A DNA stretch of 64,000 nt from Spirillospora albida (GTDB lineage Bacteria; Actinomycetota; Actinomycetes; Streptosporangiales; Streptosporangiaceae). The stretch lies in assembly GCF_000718255.1 (NCBI RefSeq), contig NZ_JOFJ01000003.1, forward strand, positions 248,001 to 312,000, read 5' to 3'. Below the pieces are notes generated by a model. The model saw only the letters and a list, made by a program, of their open reading frames with translations. It made no database searches and had not been told where the DNA came from. A program made the position numbers and the translations under genes. Positions 25,893 through 34,704 of the stretch are shown here, one piece after another. Within the stretch, counting starts at the first letter, position 1. Each line of letters opens with the position of its first letter.

Positions 25893-26567
25893 TCAGGACG
25901 CGCGGGCCAGGCCCGGCGAGATCACTAGGCGCCGCAGGGCGGCGAAGGCGAGCTGGACGAGCACGGCCAGGGCGACGACCAGGAACGTCCCGCCGACGAC
26001 GAGCTGGTAGTCCTTGCGGGCCAGCCCGTCGATGATGTAGCGGCCGAGGCCGCCGAAGCCGGGGTAGGCGGCGATCGTGGCCGTCGCGACGACCTGGATC
26101 GCGGACGTGCGGAGGCCGAGGAGGATCAGCGGGAGCGCGATCGGGATCTCCGCCCGCCACAGGACGCCCCAGCCCGTCATGCCCATGCCGCGGGCGGCGT
26201 CCCTGGCGTCCGGGTCGACGCCGCGGACGCCCTCGTAGGTGTTCACGAGGATCGGCGGGACGGCCAGCGCCACGAGGGCGACCAGGACGGGCACGATGCT
26301 GTAGTCGATCACGACGATGAGGAGGATCAGGCCGAACGTCGGGATGGCGCGGGCGATGTTCGCGACGCTGACCGCGAGGAATCCGCCGCGTCCGGTGTGT
26401 CCGACGAGAGCGCCGAGGGTCAGGCCGATGAGGGCGGCGAAGAGGAGCGAGACGCCGCTGTAGTAGAGGTGCTCCAGGAGGCGGTGCGGGATGCCGTCCT
26501 CACCGTGCCATTGCGCGGACGCGGTGAGCCACGCCCAGGTGAGCTCGATCTGGTTCCACACGGTCAT
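25893..26567 (-). CDS. ABC permease, OpuCB/ProW type (second)
   Basis: A 224-residue BPD_transp_1 membrane protein with about five to six transmembrane helices (SLLFAALIGLTLGALVGH, TFGLILLIVVIDYS, VLVALVALAVPPILV and FLVVALAVLVQLAF). The EAA loop that contacts the ATPase is DARDAARGMGMTGWGVLWRAEIP. It overlaps the first permease gene by 4 bp. Together the two permeases form the channel of the importer. Confidence 0.9.
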   Translation of the reverse strand: MTVWNQIELTWAWLTASAQWHGEDGIPHRLLEHLYYSGVSLLFAALIGLTLGALVGHTGRGGFLAVSVANIARAIPTFGLILLIVVIDYSIVPVLVALVALAVPPILVNTYEGVRGVDPDARDAARGMGMTGWGVLWRAEIPIALPLILLGLRTSAIQVVATATIAAYPGFGGLGRYIIDGLARKDYQLVVGGTFLVVALAVLVQLAFAALRRLVISPGLARAS

Positions 26568-27208
26568 GCCGCCCTTCCGCGCGCCCAGGGGGTGAGGAGG
26601 CGCTGCACGAGGACGAGCAGCGCGTCCGTGATCAGGGCCAGCGCGACGATGAGCACGGACGCCGCGACGATCTGCGTCGGGAACTGGAGCTGGTAGCCGC
26701 GGATGATGTCGTAGCCGAGCCCGCCCTGGCCGATGAGCTGGCCGATCGCGACGAGGCTGATGGACGAGACGGCCGCGACGCGGACGCCGGCGATCACGAT
26801 CGGGACGGCGATCGGCAGTTCCACCCGGACGAGTCGTCGGAGCGTTCCGAATCCCATCGCGGTCGCGGCCTGCCGGACGGGTTCGGAGACGGAGCCGAGG
26901 CCGTCCACGACGTTCGGGACCAGGACGGAGAGGCTGTAGAGGGTCAGCGGGATCATCACCGTGGCCGGTTCCAGGCCGGTGTACTGGATGAACACCATGA
27001 ACAGGGCGATCGACGGGATCGCGTACAGGATGTTCGACACCGTCAGGACGGGCGCGTACAGCCGGCCCCAGCGGCGGCAGGCGAGCCCCAGCGGCAGGGA
27101 GATCAGGAGGCCGAACAGGACGGGCAGGAGCGCCAGCCTGAGGTGGGTCACGGCGTTCGCGGAGAGCGTGTCGGTGTGCTCTCCTATCCAGCCCCAGTCG
27201 ATGTCCAT
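26564..27208 (-). CDS. ABC permease, OpuCB/ProW type (first)
   Basis: A 214-residue permease; ATG at 27208 overlaps the ATPase stop (TGATG). Hydrophobic segments include LRLALLPVLFGLLISLPLGLA, ILYAIPSIALFMVF and VLIVALALITDALLVLV. The EAA loop is EPVRQAATAMGFGTLRRLVRVELP. Paralogous to the next permease, with which it should form a heterodimer, as in OpuCB/OpuCD systems. Confidence 0.9.
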   Translation of the reverse strand: MDIDWGWIGEHTDTLSANAVTHLRLALLPVLFGLLISLPLGLACRRWGRLYAPVLTVSNILYAIPSIALFMVFIQYTGLEPATVMIPLTLYSLSVLVPNVVDGLGSVSEPVRQAATAMGFGTLRRLVRVELPIAVPIVIAGVRVAAVSSISLVAIGQLIGQGGLGYDIIRGYQLQFPTQIVAASVLIVALALITDALLVLVQRLLTPWARGRAA

Positions 27209-28272
27209 CAGCGCGGGCCCTCCAGGAGGTCGGTCCCTCCGGCGACCCCCACGACGGACCCGTCGCCGTCCACGCCGACGGCCAGGCCGGAGGCGGACAG
27301 GACGGCCGCGTCCAGGGCGACCCGCACCGAGTCGGTACCGGGGCGGAAGGTGGGGCCGACCGGGGCGAGCGCCGCGTCCGCCAGGGAGCCGTCGACGTCG
27401 GCGCCCCGCGCCCATCCCAGCGGACGGCGTTTCTCGTCCACGACGAGCACCCAGTCGAGGCCCTCCGTGTCGCTGGAGGTGACCGGGCGTACGACGTCGT
27501 CGCGCAGCCTCAGCTTGGACGTCCCGGCGAAGGACAGGCTCCGGATGCCGCGGTTCTGCCCGATGAACCCGGCGACGAAGTCGTCGGCCGGGTCCGCGAG
27601 GAGCTCTTCGGGGGCCGCGACCTGGACGAGCTTCCCGCCCGTCCGGAAGACCGCGATCCGGTCGCCGAGCCTGATGGCCTCGTCGATGTCGTGGGTGACG
27701 AACACGATGGTCTTGCGGAGTTCGGCCTGGAGGCGGAGGAGCTCGTCCTGGAGTTCGGCGCGGACGACGGGGTCGACGGCGCTGAACGGCTCGTCCATCA
27801 GCATGACCGGCGGGTCGGCGGCGAGCGCGCGGGCGACGCCGACGCGCTGCTGCTGGCCGCCGGACAGCTGGTACGGGTACCGCTTCGCCATGCCGGGCTC
27901 GAGGCCCACGCGTTCCATCAGCTCGCGGGCGGCCGCGCGGGCGTCCTTCTTCCTGCGACCGAGCAGGTACGGGACGGTGGCGATGTTGTCCTCGATGGTG
28001 CGGTGCGGGAACAGCCCGGCGTGCTGGATGACGTAACCGATGCCGCGCCGCAGTTCGGCGGGTCTGCGGTCGCGCACGTCGCCGCCGTCGATGAGGACGC
28101 GCCCGCCGGTGGGATCGACCATCCGGTTGATCGTGCGCAGCGCGGTGGTCTTGCCGCCGCCGGACGTCCCGACGAACACGGTGATCCGGCCGGTGGGGCA
28201 CTCGAGGGTGACGTCGTCGAGCGCCACGGTGCCGTCGGGGTAGCGCTTCGTCACGCCCTCAAAGGTGATCAA
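27208..28272 (-). CDS. ABC ATPase, OpuCA/ProV type
   Basis: A 354-residue nucleotide-binding subunit that powers the importer. The Walker A motif is GTSGGGKTT, the Q-loop YVIQHAGLFPH, the ABC signature LSGGQQQR, Walker B VMLMDEPFSAVDP, and the switch His lies in FVTHDIDEA. The C-terminal part from about residue 250 is a CBS-like regulatory region (LDWVLVVDEKRRPLGWA), as in OpuCA, where it senses ionic strength. The start is TTG at 28272, with no strong ribosome site. It is the first gene of the operon, 69 bp downstream of the LacI gene on the same strand. Confidence 0.9.
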   Translation of the reverse strand: MITFEGVTKRYPDGTVALDDVTLECPTGRITVFVGTSGGGKTTALRTINRMVDPTGGRVLIDGGDVRDRRPAELRRGIGYVIQHAGLFPHRTIEDNIATVPYLLGRRKKDARAAARELMERVGLEPGMAKRYPYQLSGGQQQRVGVARALAADPPVMLMDEPFSAVDPVVRAELQDELLRLQAELRKTIVFVTHDIDEAIRLGDRIAVFRTGGKLVQVAAPEELLADPADDFVAGFIGQNRGIRSLSFAGTSKLRLRDDVVRPVTSSDTEGLDWVLVVDEKRRPLGWARGADVDGSLADAALAPVGPTFRPGTDSVRVALDAAVLSASGLAVGVDGDGSVVGVAGGTDLLEGPR

Positions 28273-28341
28273 AGAGATTCACATCCTGATGATCGATTCC
28301 GGTCATCGCCCTGCACCCTAACCAAAAGTCCGTTATAGCCA

Positions 28342-29340
28342 TCACGTCCCGGTGGACGCCCGGACGACGAGGGCGGGTTCCCGGACGACCCTGCGCCGCC
28401 GCGGCACGCCGTCGATGACGTCCACGACCAGCCGGACGGCGGCGTCGACGATGCCGCCCATGTCCCAGTCGACGGTGGTGAGCGGCGGGGTGAGCAGCCC
28501 GGACATGGGGTGGTTGTCGTAGCCGCAGACCGCGACGTCGCCGGGCACGCGCAGGTCGAGTTCGCGCGTGGCGGCGTAGACGCCGTAGGCGATCGAGTCG
28601 GCGAAGCAGAACACGGCCGTGGGGTGGTCGGGGCGGCCGAGGACCCGGGCGGCGACCTCGGTGGCCTCGCCCAGGGACTGCGGCACGGCCACCACGTCCA
28701 CGCGCAGGCCGAGCCGCTGCGCCTCGGCGTGCACGTACACGTCGGCCGGGCGGTCCGGGGTGCTCGCCCGCGTGGACGTGAAGACGGTGACGCGCCGGTG
28801 GCCCAGCCCGCGCAGGTGCTCCAGGGCGACGGTGACGCCGCGCCGGTTGTCGAAGACCACCTCGCCCTGGGCGCGACCGCCGTGCAGGGAGTCCCCGATC
28901 GAGACGACCGGGACCGTCTCGGCGAGTTCCGCCCAGAGCTCCGCGGCGGGGTCGAGCGGCTGCACGATGAGGCCGTCGACGCGCTGGTCGCGCAGCCGCC
29001 GGGCGAGGGCGAGCTCGCGCGCCGGGTCGCCGCCCGCGTCCACGATCAGGGCGTAGCGGTCGCGGGCGAGGAGCGCCCGGCCGATCCCGACGGCGAGGGA
29101 CTGCTGCCAGTAGTCCTCGAGGGAGCCGCACAGCAGCCCCACCTGCCCGGTGCGCCCGGACGCCAGGGCGCGCGCGATCGGGTGCGCCTCGTACCCCAGC
29201 TCCCGCGCCGCCGCGCGGACGCGCTCCTGCGTCCGCTCCGACGTCTGGATGCCGCGCAGGGCGTAGGACACCGCCGCGGGCGACAACCCTGTCGCCTGCG
29301 CCACCTCGCGGATGGTCGCGCGCTTGCGCCTGTCCGGCAT
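28342..29340 (-). CDS. LacI family transcriptional regulator
   Basis: A 332-residue regulator. The LacI helix-turn-helix (ATIREVAQATGLSPAAVSYALRG) is followed by the hinge helix (HPIARALASGRTGQVGLLCG) and a periplasmic-binding-protein-like core. It presumably binds a small sugar-like ligand. Two LacI-type operators lie 60-84 bp upstream of its own start, suggesting autoregulation. No matching operator is visible in front of the betaine-type operon downstream, so control of that operon is not supported. Confidence 0.9.
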   Translation of the reverse strand: MPDRRKRATIREVAQATGLSPAAVSYALRGIQTSERTQERVRAAARELGYEAHPIARALASGRTGQVGLLCGSLEDYWQQSLAVGIGRALLARDRYALIVDAGGDPARELALARRLRDQRVDGLIVQPLDPAAELWAELAETVPVVSIGDSLHGGRAQGEVVFDNRRGVTVALEHLRGLGHRRVTVFTSTRASTPDRPADVYVHAEAQRLGLRVDVVAVPQSLGEATEVAARVLGRPDHPTAVFCFADSIAYGVYAATRELDLRVPGDVAVCGYDNHPMSGLLTPPLTTVDWDMGGIVDAAVRLVVDVIDGVPRRRRVVREPALVVRASTGT

Positions 29341-29399
29341 CCCCCAACCCTAAAGCCAGGGTCGGACGAAACGACCGTCCGTTCTCGCCGCCAACCTGC

Positions 29400-29424
29400 T
29401 GAAACGCTTCAGTGAAACGTTTGA
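29400..29424 (-). promoter_or_regulatory. Tandem LacI-type operators
   Basis: TGAAACGCTTCA (29400-29411) and TGAAACGTTTGA (29413-29424) are side-by-side near-palindromes around a central CG, the hallmark of LacI/GalR sites. They lie upstream of the LacI gene start at 29340. TAGGGT, six bases before that ATG on the minus strand, is a possible -10. Confidence 0.65.
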
Positions 29425-29455
29425 GCGACGTGATTCCGCCAACGTCGCGCAGGGC

Positions 29456-29494
29456 TCCGGCAGGCCCCGGACGGGGGTGACGGGGCCTGCCGGA
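29456..29494 (-). terminator. Terminator downstream of acyltransferase
   Basis: TCCGGCAGGCCCCG (29456-29469) pairs perfectly with CGGGGCCTGCCGGA (29481-29494), a 14-bp stem with an 11-base loop, about 75 bp after the acyltransferase stop and before the LacI promoter region. Confidence 0.75.
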
Positions 29495-29569
29495 AGGGGC
29501 CGCCGCCCGGATGCCGCCCTGCGCCGGCCGGCCGCCCTCATTCCTTAAGCGCCCGCCATGCGGGAAATG

Positions 29570-30682
29570 TCACCCCGCCCGTGCGGGCTGCTCCCGCACG
29601 TTCTCGGAACCGGTCTCCACGGCAGGACGCTGGACCGGGACGATCGCCTGCACCGGGTGCAGGGCCGCGCGGAGCCGGGGCCGCAGCCACGCCGCCGCCG
29701 GACGCTCGACCCACCGGTGCACGGCGTACGCGGCGGCCAGCGACACGGCGGTCAGGAGCACCAGCGCGGCCCACCTGTCCAGCGCCGGGTACACCGCGTC
29801 CAGCAAGGGGAGCGCCACCTGCGAGTGGACGAGGTACAGCGGGTACGTCAGCGCGCCGAGGACCGTCAGCCCGCTCCAGCGCAGCCGGCGGAGCCGCCCC
29901 GTCGCCACGAGGATCATCACGAGGAAGATCCCGGTCACGGCGGCGGACACGACCGTCTCCTCCCCGCCCTCGAAGGCGTGGCGGGCGCGCCAGGCGCCCC
30001 AGTGGAGCGCGAGCAGCCACGAGACCGCCACGAACCCCCACAGCAGGAGCGTCGGGCCGAACCGGTGGATCATGTAGAGCGCCATGCCCCCGATGAAGTA
30101 CGGGCTCCATGTCGGCACCAGCATCACCTGGAGCAGTTCGCTGCCCGCCTCGTCCGCGTACAGCCCGCCGAACAGCCACGCCGCCATGAAGACGAGGCAC
30201 GAGCGGTAGCTGAGGCCGATCCCGGCCAGCACGGCGACGAGCACGTAGAAGTGCATCTCGACCCAGAGCGTCCAGTAGACGGCGTCCACGTTCCGGACAC
30301 CGAGGCCGCCCTGCATCATCGTCAGGTTCGGGACGACCAGCCCCGGCACGCCGTGCCCCTGCCGGAACACCAGGTACACCGCCGCGCCGAGCAGCACGCT
30401 CAGCCAGTAGGCGGGCATCAGCCGGACGAGGCGCGACACGCCGAACTCGCCCGGCCCGCGCCCCCACGCGCTCATCAGGATCACGAACCCGCTGATCATG
30501 AAGAACAGGTCCACGCCGAGATAGCCGTAGCGGGTGATCCCCGCGATCTCCGGAAAGACCTCGGCGGACGGCTCGGGCCACGCGCCGGGGCCGGCGAAAC
30601 CGGTGAAGTGGTACAGCACCACCGCGAGCGCGGCGGCGAAGCGCAGCAGGTCGAGTTCGCGGAGACGGTCGTGTCGGGTCAC
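29570..30682 (-). CDS. Acyltransferase 3 (OafA-like) membrane protein
   Basis: A 370-residue integral membrane O-acyltransferase. GTG at 30682 follows GGAGGG. Typical AT3 elements: RELDLLRFAAALAVVLYHFTGF with the conserved His, YGYLGVDLFFMISGFVILMS, and VSRLVRLMPAYWLSVLL with the conserved Arg. About ten transmembrane helices are visible. The C-terminal cytoplasmic tail lacks an SGNH domain. A separate SGNH lipoprotein gene lies divergent 188 bp away and may supply that function. The acceptor (cell-envelope glycan or small molecule) is unknown. Confidence 0.88.
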   Translation of the reverse strand: MTRHDRLRELDLLRFAAALAVVLYHFTGFAGPGAWPEPSAEVFPEIAGITRYGYLGVDLFFMISGFVILMSAWGRGPGEFGVSRLVRLMPAYWLSVLLGAAVYLVFRQGHGVPGLVVPNLTMMQGGLGVRNVDAVYWTLWVEMHFYVLVAVLAGIGLSYRSCLVFMAAWLFGGLYADEAGSELLQVMLVPTWSPYFIGGMALYMIHRFGPTLLLWGFVAVSWLLALHWGAWRARHAFEGGEETVVSAAVTGIFLVMILVATGRLRRLRWSGLTVLGALTYPLYLVHSQVALPLLDAVYPALDRWAALVLLTAVSLAAAYAVHRWVERPAAAWLRPRLRAALHPVQAIVPVQRPAVETGSENVREQPARAG

Positions 30683-30870
30683 CGCGGCACCCTCCCGCCA
30701 CCGGATGGCCCGCCCCGATCCTGCGCGTGAGCCACCGGTGAACGCCGGGTGTAGCCCGGACGGCGCGGCCCGATGCGGACGCCGGGCGGGGCGATGCGCG
30801 CAAGCGCGTGTCCGGGGGCGGCATCGATCAGTAAGATGCTCGTGCCCCCCGATTGAACTGGTGGTATTCC

Positions 30871-31641
30871 ATGACATCTCGCCGCGCCCGACGCGGCGCG
30901 GCGCTGCTCGCGCTGTGCCTCGGCCTCACGGCGCCGGCGACGGCCGGCTGCCTCGCGGGCGGCGGGCCGGGCCAGGGCTCGGCCGCCGCCGCCGGGCCCG
31001 CCTCGACCGCTGCGGCGGCGGCGCGCACGTCCCCGCCGGTCGTGATGATCCTCGGCGACAGCTACACCGTCGGGGAGCGCGGCGTCCGGCCCGAGACCAC
31101 CTACGCGTCCGCGGCGGCGCGGCTGCTCGGCTGGCAGGTCGTCCTCGGCGGCCGCGGCGGGACGGGGTTCGTCGTGACCGGCGGCGGCCGGGACGCGTTC
31201 CTCCAGCTGTTCGAGAGCCAACTCGGCTGGCGGCCCGCGCCCGACATGCTGCTGGTCTCGGGCGGCCACAACGACTGGAACGTGCCGCCCGCGGCGGTCG
31301 CCGCGGCCGCGCACGTCGTGCTGGAGCGGGCCCGGCAGCGCTGGGCGGGCACGCGGCTCGCCCTGATGGGCCCGCTGTGGGGCGACGGGTCGCCGCCGCA
31401 GCGCGCCCTCGCCGTCCGGGACGCGCTGCGGAACCTGGCGGCGCAGCTCGGCATCCCGTTCATCGACCCGATCGCCGGCCGCTGGATCACCGGCGACCGG
31501 CTCTCCGGCATGGGGAACGCGCTCCGCTACATCAAGCGGGACGGGACGCACCCGACCCCGGCGGGCCACCGCTACCTGGCGACCCGCCTGGCCGAGGACG
31601 TCCGCCGGCTGGGCATCGCCCGGCCGCGCCGGGCCGGCTAG
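30871..31641 (+). CDS. SGNH/GDSL hydrolase, exported lipoprotein-like
   Basis: A 256-residue hydrolase. ATG at 30871 is chosen; an in-frame TTG at 30853 is possible. The N-terminal signal ends in ATAGC with Cys27 as a possible lipidation site, followed by an Ala-rich linker. SGNH blocks: ILGDSYTVG (nucleophile Ser), GGRGGTGF (Gly), SGGHNDWN (Asn) and DGTHPTPAGH (catalytic Asp/His). It is divergent from the AT3 acyltransferase, a pair of activities that are often fused in O-acetylation enzymes. Substrate unknown. Confidence 0.85.
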   Translation: MTSRRARRGAALLALCLGLTAPATAGCLAGGGPGQGSAAAAGPASTAAAAARTSPPVVMILGDSYTVGERGVRPETTYASAAARLLGWQVVLGGRGGTGFVVTGGGRDAFLQLFESQLGWRPAPDMLLVSGGHNDWNVPPAAVAAAAHVVLERARQRWAGTRLALMGPLWGDGSPPQRALAVRDALRNLAAQLGIPFIDPIAGRWITGDRLSGMGNALRYIKRDGTHPTPAGHRYLATRLAEDVRRLGIARPRRAG

Positions 31642-31649
31642 CCGGAACG

Positions 31650-31672
31650 CCGGCGCGGCGGGAACGCGCCGG
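31650..31672. terminator. Hairpin between convergent SGNH and egtD genes
   Basis: CCGGCGCG (31650-31657) and CGCGCCGG (31665-31672) form an 8-bp stem with a 7-base loop directly between the two gene ends. It could serve both directions; there is no U-tract. Confidence 0.45.
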
Positions 31673-31673
31673 G

Positions 31674-32627
31674 TCAGCCGGCCGGGCGCGCCAGGGACAG
31701 CGAGAAGTCACCGGCCTCGTCCGTCCAGAACTCCGCGAGTTCCAGGCCGGCCGCGCCGAGTTCCGTTTCGAGGCGGTCCCTGCGGAACTTGGCCGACACC
31801 TCCGTGCGCATCTCCTCGCCCTCGCGGAACGACACCTCCAGGTCGAGGGCGCCGACGCGCACGTCCTGGTCCCGGACGGAGCGGAGCCGCATCTCGATCC
31901 ACTCGTCGCCGTCGTCCCAGACGGCGACGTGCTCGAACGCCGCCGGGTCGAAGTCGGCGCCGAGTTCCCTGTTGATGACGTGCAGGACGTTCCGGTTGAA
32001 CTCGGCGGTGATCCCGGCCGCGTCGTCGTAGGCGGGGACGAGCCGTGCGGCGTCCTTGACGAGATCGGCGCCGAGCAGCAGGAAGTCGCCGTCGGACATG
32101 GTCGCGCGCAGGCCGCCGAGGAACCCGATGCGCGCCGCGGGCAGCATGTTCCCGATCGTCCCGCCGAGGAAGGCGATCAGGCGCCGCTCACCGCCGGGGA
32201 GCAGGTGCAGGTGCTGCTCGTAGTCGGCGGCGACGGACCGGACGGCCAGGTCCGGATGGTCGGCGGCGATCCCGGCGGCGGCGTCGGCCAGGAAGTCGCC
32301 GCTCACGTCGACCGGGACGTAGGCGCGCAGCGTGCCCGACAGCGCGTCCAGCAGCAGCCGCGTCTTCTCCCCCGACCCGGCGCCGAGTTCCAGCAGCGTC
32401 CGCGCGCCCGTGATGGCCGCGATGTCCGCCGCGCGGGCGATGAGGATCTCGCGCTCGCGGCGTGTCGGGTAGTACTCCTCCAACCGGGTGATCTCCTCGA
32501 ACAGGGCGCTGCCCCGCTCGTCGTAGAACCACTTCGGCGGCAGCGTCTTCGGTGTCGCCGTGAGGCCCTCCCGGACGTCCTGGCGGAGCGTCTTGGCGAG
32601 GTCGTCGGCGGTCAGGAAGGTGTCCAT
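31674..32627 (-). CDS. egtD: Histidine N-alpha-methyltransferase EgtD
   Basis: Trimethylates L-histidine to hercynine, the first committed step of ergothioneine synthesis. 317 residues from ATG at 32627, behind GGAGAG. SAM-binding motif: TLLELGAGSGEKTRLLL. Characteristic EgtD sequences: WFYDERGSALFEEITRLEEYYPTRRE, FLGGTIGNM, and AGITAEFNRNVLHVINRELGADF. It is the last gene of egtABCD; no egtE follows, the next gene being the convergent SGNH hydrolase. Confidence 0.96.
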   Translation of the reverse strand: MDTFLTADDLAKTLRQDVREGLTATPKTLPPKWFYDERGSALFEEITRLEEYYPTRREREILIARAADIAAITGARTLLELGAGSGEKTRLLLDALSGTLRAYVPVDVSGDFLADAAAGIAADHPDLAVRSVAADYEQHLHLLPGGERRLIAFLGGTIGNMLPAARIGFLGGLRATMSDGDFLLLGADLVKDAARLVPAYDDAAGITAEFNRNVLHVINRELGADFDPAAFEHVAVWDDGDEWIEMRLRSVRDQDVRVGALDLEVSFREGEEMRTEVSAKFRRDRLETELGAAGLELAEFWTDEAGDFSLSLARPAG

Positions 32628-32638
32628 GGGTTTCTCTC

Positions 32639-33373
32639 CTAAAGGGGGTCGATCCGGACGCCGGTCGCCGGCCCGGCCGTGACGAGCGAGCGGTCGGGCA
32701 CCGGACGCCAGCCGGGGCCGTCGTCCAGTGGTTCCGACGCGATCCGGACCTCCTCCCCCGTCTCGTGGACGAACAGGGAGTCGCCCCAGGTCGTGGCGGC
32801 GAGGGCCGTCCCGTCCGAGGCGAGCAGGTTGTAGCGGCCCGGCGCGATCGCGGCGACCGCGTCGACGACCTCGGCGAGGCCGTCGCCGAGGGGCGTCCCC
32901 GCCCGCCACAGGCGGACGGCGTGGGCGAACAGCGGTGCGGAGTCGAGAGGGGCGCGGGCGTCGGGGACGTCGGCGACGTCCCCGGCGAGGTCCCGCAGCT
33001 TCGTCTCGACCGCCGGGAAGTCCTGGACGACGCCGTTGTGGCTGAACAGCCAGGGCCCGGAGCGGAACGGCTGCGCGCACGACTCGTCCACGGGGAACCC
33101 CGCGGTCGCCGAGCGGATCGCCGCGATCGCGCAGGACGCCCGGATCGCTCCCGCGACCTCGCGGAACGACTGGTCGGTCCAGAGCGGCTGCGCCCGCCGG
33201 AACCGGACGGGGCGGCCGTCCTGGTACCAGCCGGCGCCGAACCCGTCGGCGTTGAGGAGGTTCCCCCGCGTCATGCGGGGCGCGTAGGTCTGCCGCTCCA
33301 GCGAGTGCTCACCGTCGTAGATGAGGGAGCGCAGCGTGACGGGCGCCCCGAGATAGCCGAGGTGCCGGCACAT
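32639..33373 (-). CDS. egtC: EgtC glutamine amidotransferase-type hydrolase
   Basis: Removes the gamma-glutamyl group from hercynyl-gamma-glutamylcysteine sulfoxide. 244 residues, class II amidotransferase (Ntn) fold; Cys2 (MCRHLGYLGAPVTL) becomes the N-terminal nucleophile after Met removal. NADGFGAGWYQDG, IRSATAG and LFSHNGVVQDF are typical. The start overlaps the egtB stop (TGATG); egtD follows after 11 bp. Confidence 0.95.
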   Translation of the reverse strand: MCRHLGYLGAPVTLRSLIYDGEHSLERQTYAPRMTRGNLLNADGFGAGWYQDGRPVRFRRAQPLWTDQSFREVAGAIRASCAIAAIRSATAGFPVDESCAQPFRSGPWLFSHNGVVQDFPAVETKLRDLAGDVADVPDARAPLDSAPLFAHAVRLWRAGTPLGDGLAEVVDAVAAIAPGRYNLLASDGTALAATTWGDSLFVHETGEEVRIASEPLDDGPGWRPVPDRSLVTAGPATGVRIDPL

Positions 33374-34704
33374 CAGGCGCCCTCCCCGGCTGAGCGCGCG
33401 CAGCGGAAGCCGGCGAAGATCTGGCGCCTGACCGGGTAGTCCCAGTTGCGGAAGGTGCCGCGGACGGCGAGGGGGTGCGTCGCCCAGGAGCCGCCGCGCA
33501 GCACCTTGTACTCCGGGCCGAAGAACACCTCCGAGTACTCCTTGTACGGGAAGGACCGGAATCCGGGGTAGGCGTGGAAGTCGGACGACGTCCATTCCCA
33601 TACGTCGCCGATGAGGCGCCGGACGCCGTGAGGGGACGCGCCGTCCGCGAACGCGCCCTCCGGTGAGGGACGCAGGGCGCGCTGCCCGAGGTTGGCGCGT
33701 CCCTCCTCGTACGTGTCGCCCCAGGGGAAGCGCCGGGAGCGCTGCGCGTCCGGGTCCCAGCGGGCGGCCTTCTCCCATTCGGCCTCGGTCGGCAGCCGCC
33801 GGCCCGCCCAGCGCGCGTAGGCGTCGGCCTCGTACCAGCACACGTGCTGGACGGGTTCGGACATCGGGACGGGCTCGGTCCGCCCGAAGCGCCGCCGCAG
33901 CCACGCCCCGCTATCGCGGTGCCAGAAGGCGGGGGCGCGTTTGCCGCTGAAGTTCCGCCACTCCCAGCCGGCGGGCGTCCACCAGCGGGGGTCGTCGTAC
34001 CCGCCCGCTTCCATGAACGCGTGGTAGGCGGCGTTCGACACCGGTTCCGTGTCGATGAAGTAGGCGGGGACGTCGACGATGTGGCCTGGACGCTCGTTGT
34101 CGTAGGCCCACGGGTCGTCCGAGGTGCCCATCTCGAACGGCCCCGCCTCGATGAGCACCTCGGCGGCGTCCGTCCGGTCCGGAACCGCGGACGGCGGCGG
34201 CGGATCGAGCAGGGCGGGCGCACCGCGGCGGAGCTGGTGCGTGGCGAGCATCGTCTCGTCGTGCATGTGCTCGTGCTGCACGACCATCCCGTACACGAAC
34301 CCGCCGCCGGTGAGCGGGTTCCCGGTGTCGAAGCGCACGGACGGCAGCGCGTCCAGCACCCGCTCCCGCACGGCGGCGAGGTAGGCGCGGGCCTCGTCGG
34401 GCGGCAGCAGCGGCAGCGACGGCCGCTCGGCGCGCGGGTGCTCGAACGCGTCGTACAGCCCGTCGATCTCCGGGCGTATCGCGTCCGCGCCGGTGACGGC
34501 GCGCAGCAGCCACAGCTCCTCGTAGTTCCCCACGTGCGCGAGGTCCCAGACGAGCGGCGACATCAGCGGCGACACCTGCGCGGTGAGGTCGGGGACGTCG
34601 AGGACGCCGGTGGTGAGGCCGAGGCTGCGGTCGCGGGACGCGCCCAGCTCGGACGCGATCAGCTCCTTGAGCGCATCCGGTTCCGGGTGGCTCAGCGGAC
34701 CCAT
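33373..34704 (-). CDS. egtB: EgtB sulfoxide synthase
   Basis: Non-haem iron enzyme joining hercynine to gamma-glutamylcysteine with O2. 443 residues. The N-terminal DinB-like domain supplies iron ligands in WDLAHVGNYEE and QHEHMHDE; the C-terminal domain is of the FGE-sulfatase type (GTSDDPWAYDNERPGH, RLPTEAEWEKAARW, VWEWTSSDF, RGGSWAT...FRNWD). ATG at 34704 lies inside the egtA 3' end (13-bp overlap). The preceding gene supplies gamma-glutamylcysteine, which points to the mycobacterial-type pathway. Confidence 0.96.
   Translation of the reverse strand: MGPLSHPEPDALKELIASELGASRDRSLGLTTGVLDVPDLTAQVSPLMSPLVWDLAHVGNYEELWLLRAVTGADAIRPEIDGLYDAFEHPRAERPSLPLLPPDEARAYLAAVRERVLDALPSVRFDTGNPLTGGGFVYGMVVQHEHMHDETMLATHQLRRGAPALLDPPPPSAVPDRTDAAEVLIEAGPFEMGTSDDPWAYDNERPGHIVDVPAYFIDTEPVSNAAYHAFMEAGGYDDPRWWTPAGWEWRNFSGKRAPAFWHRDSGAWLRRRFGRTEPVPMSEPVQHVCWYEADAYARWAGRRLPTEAEWEKAARWDPDAQRSRRFPWGDTYEEGRANLGQRALRPSPEGAFADGASPHGVRRLIGDVWEWTSSDFHAYPGFRSFPYKEYSEVFFGPEYKVLRGGSWATHPLAVRGTFRNWDYPVRRQIFAGFRCARSAGEGA

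Noticed and set aside
28273..28341. Search for LacI-type operators in front of the betaine-type ABC operon
   Set aside because: No TGAAACG-like palindrome is present, so control by the adjacent LacI protein is not claimed.
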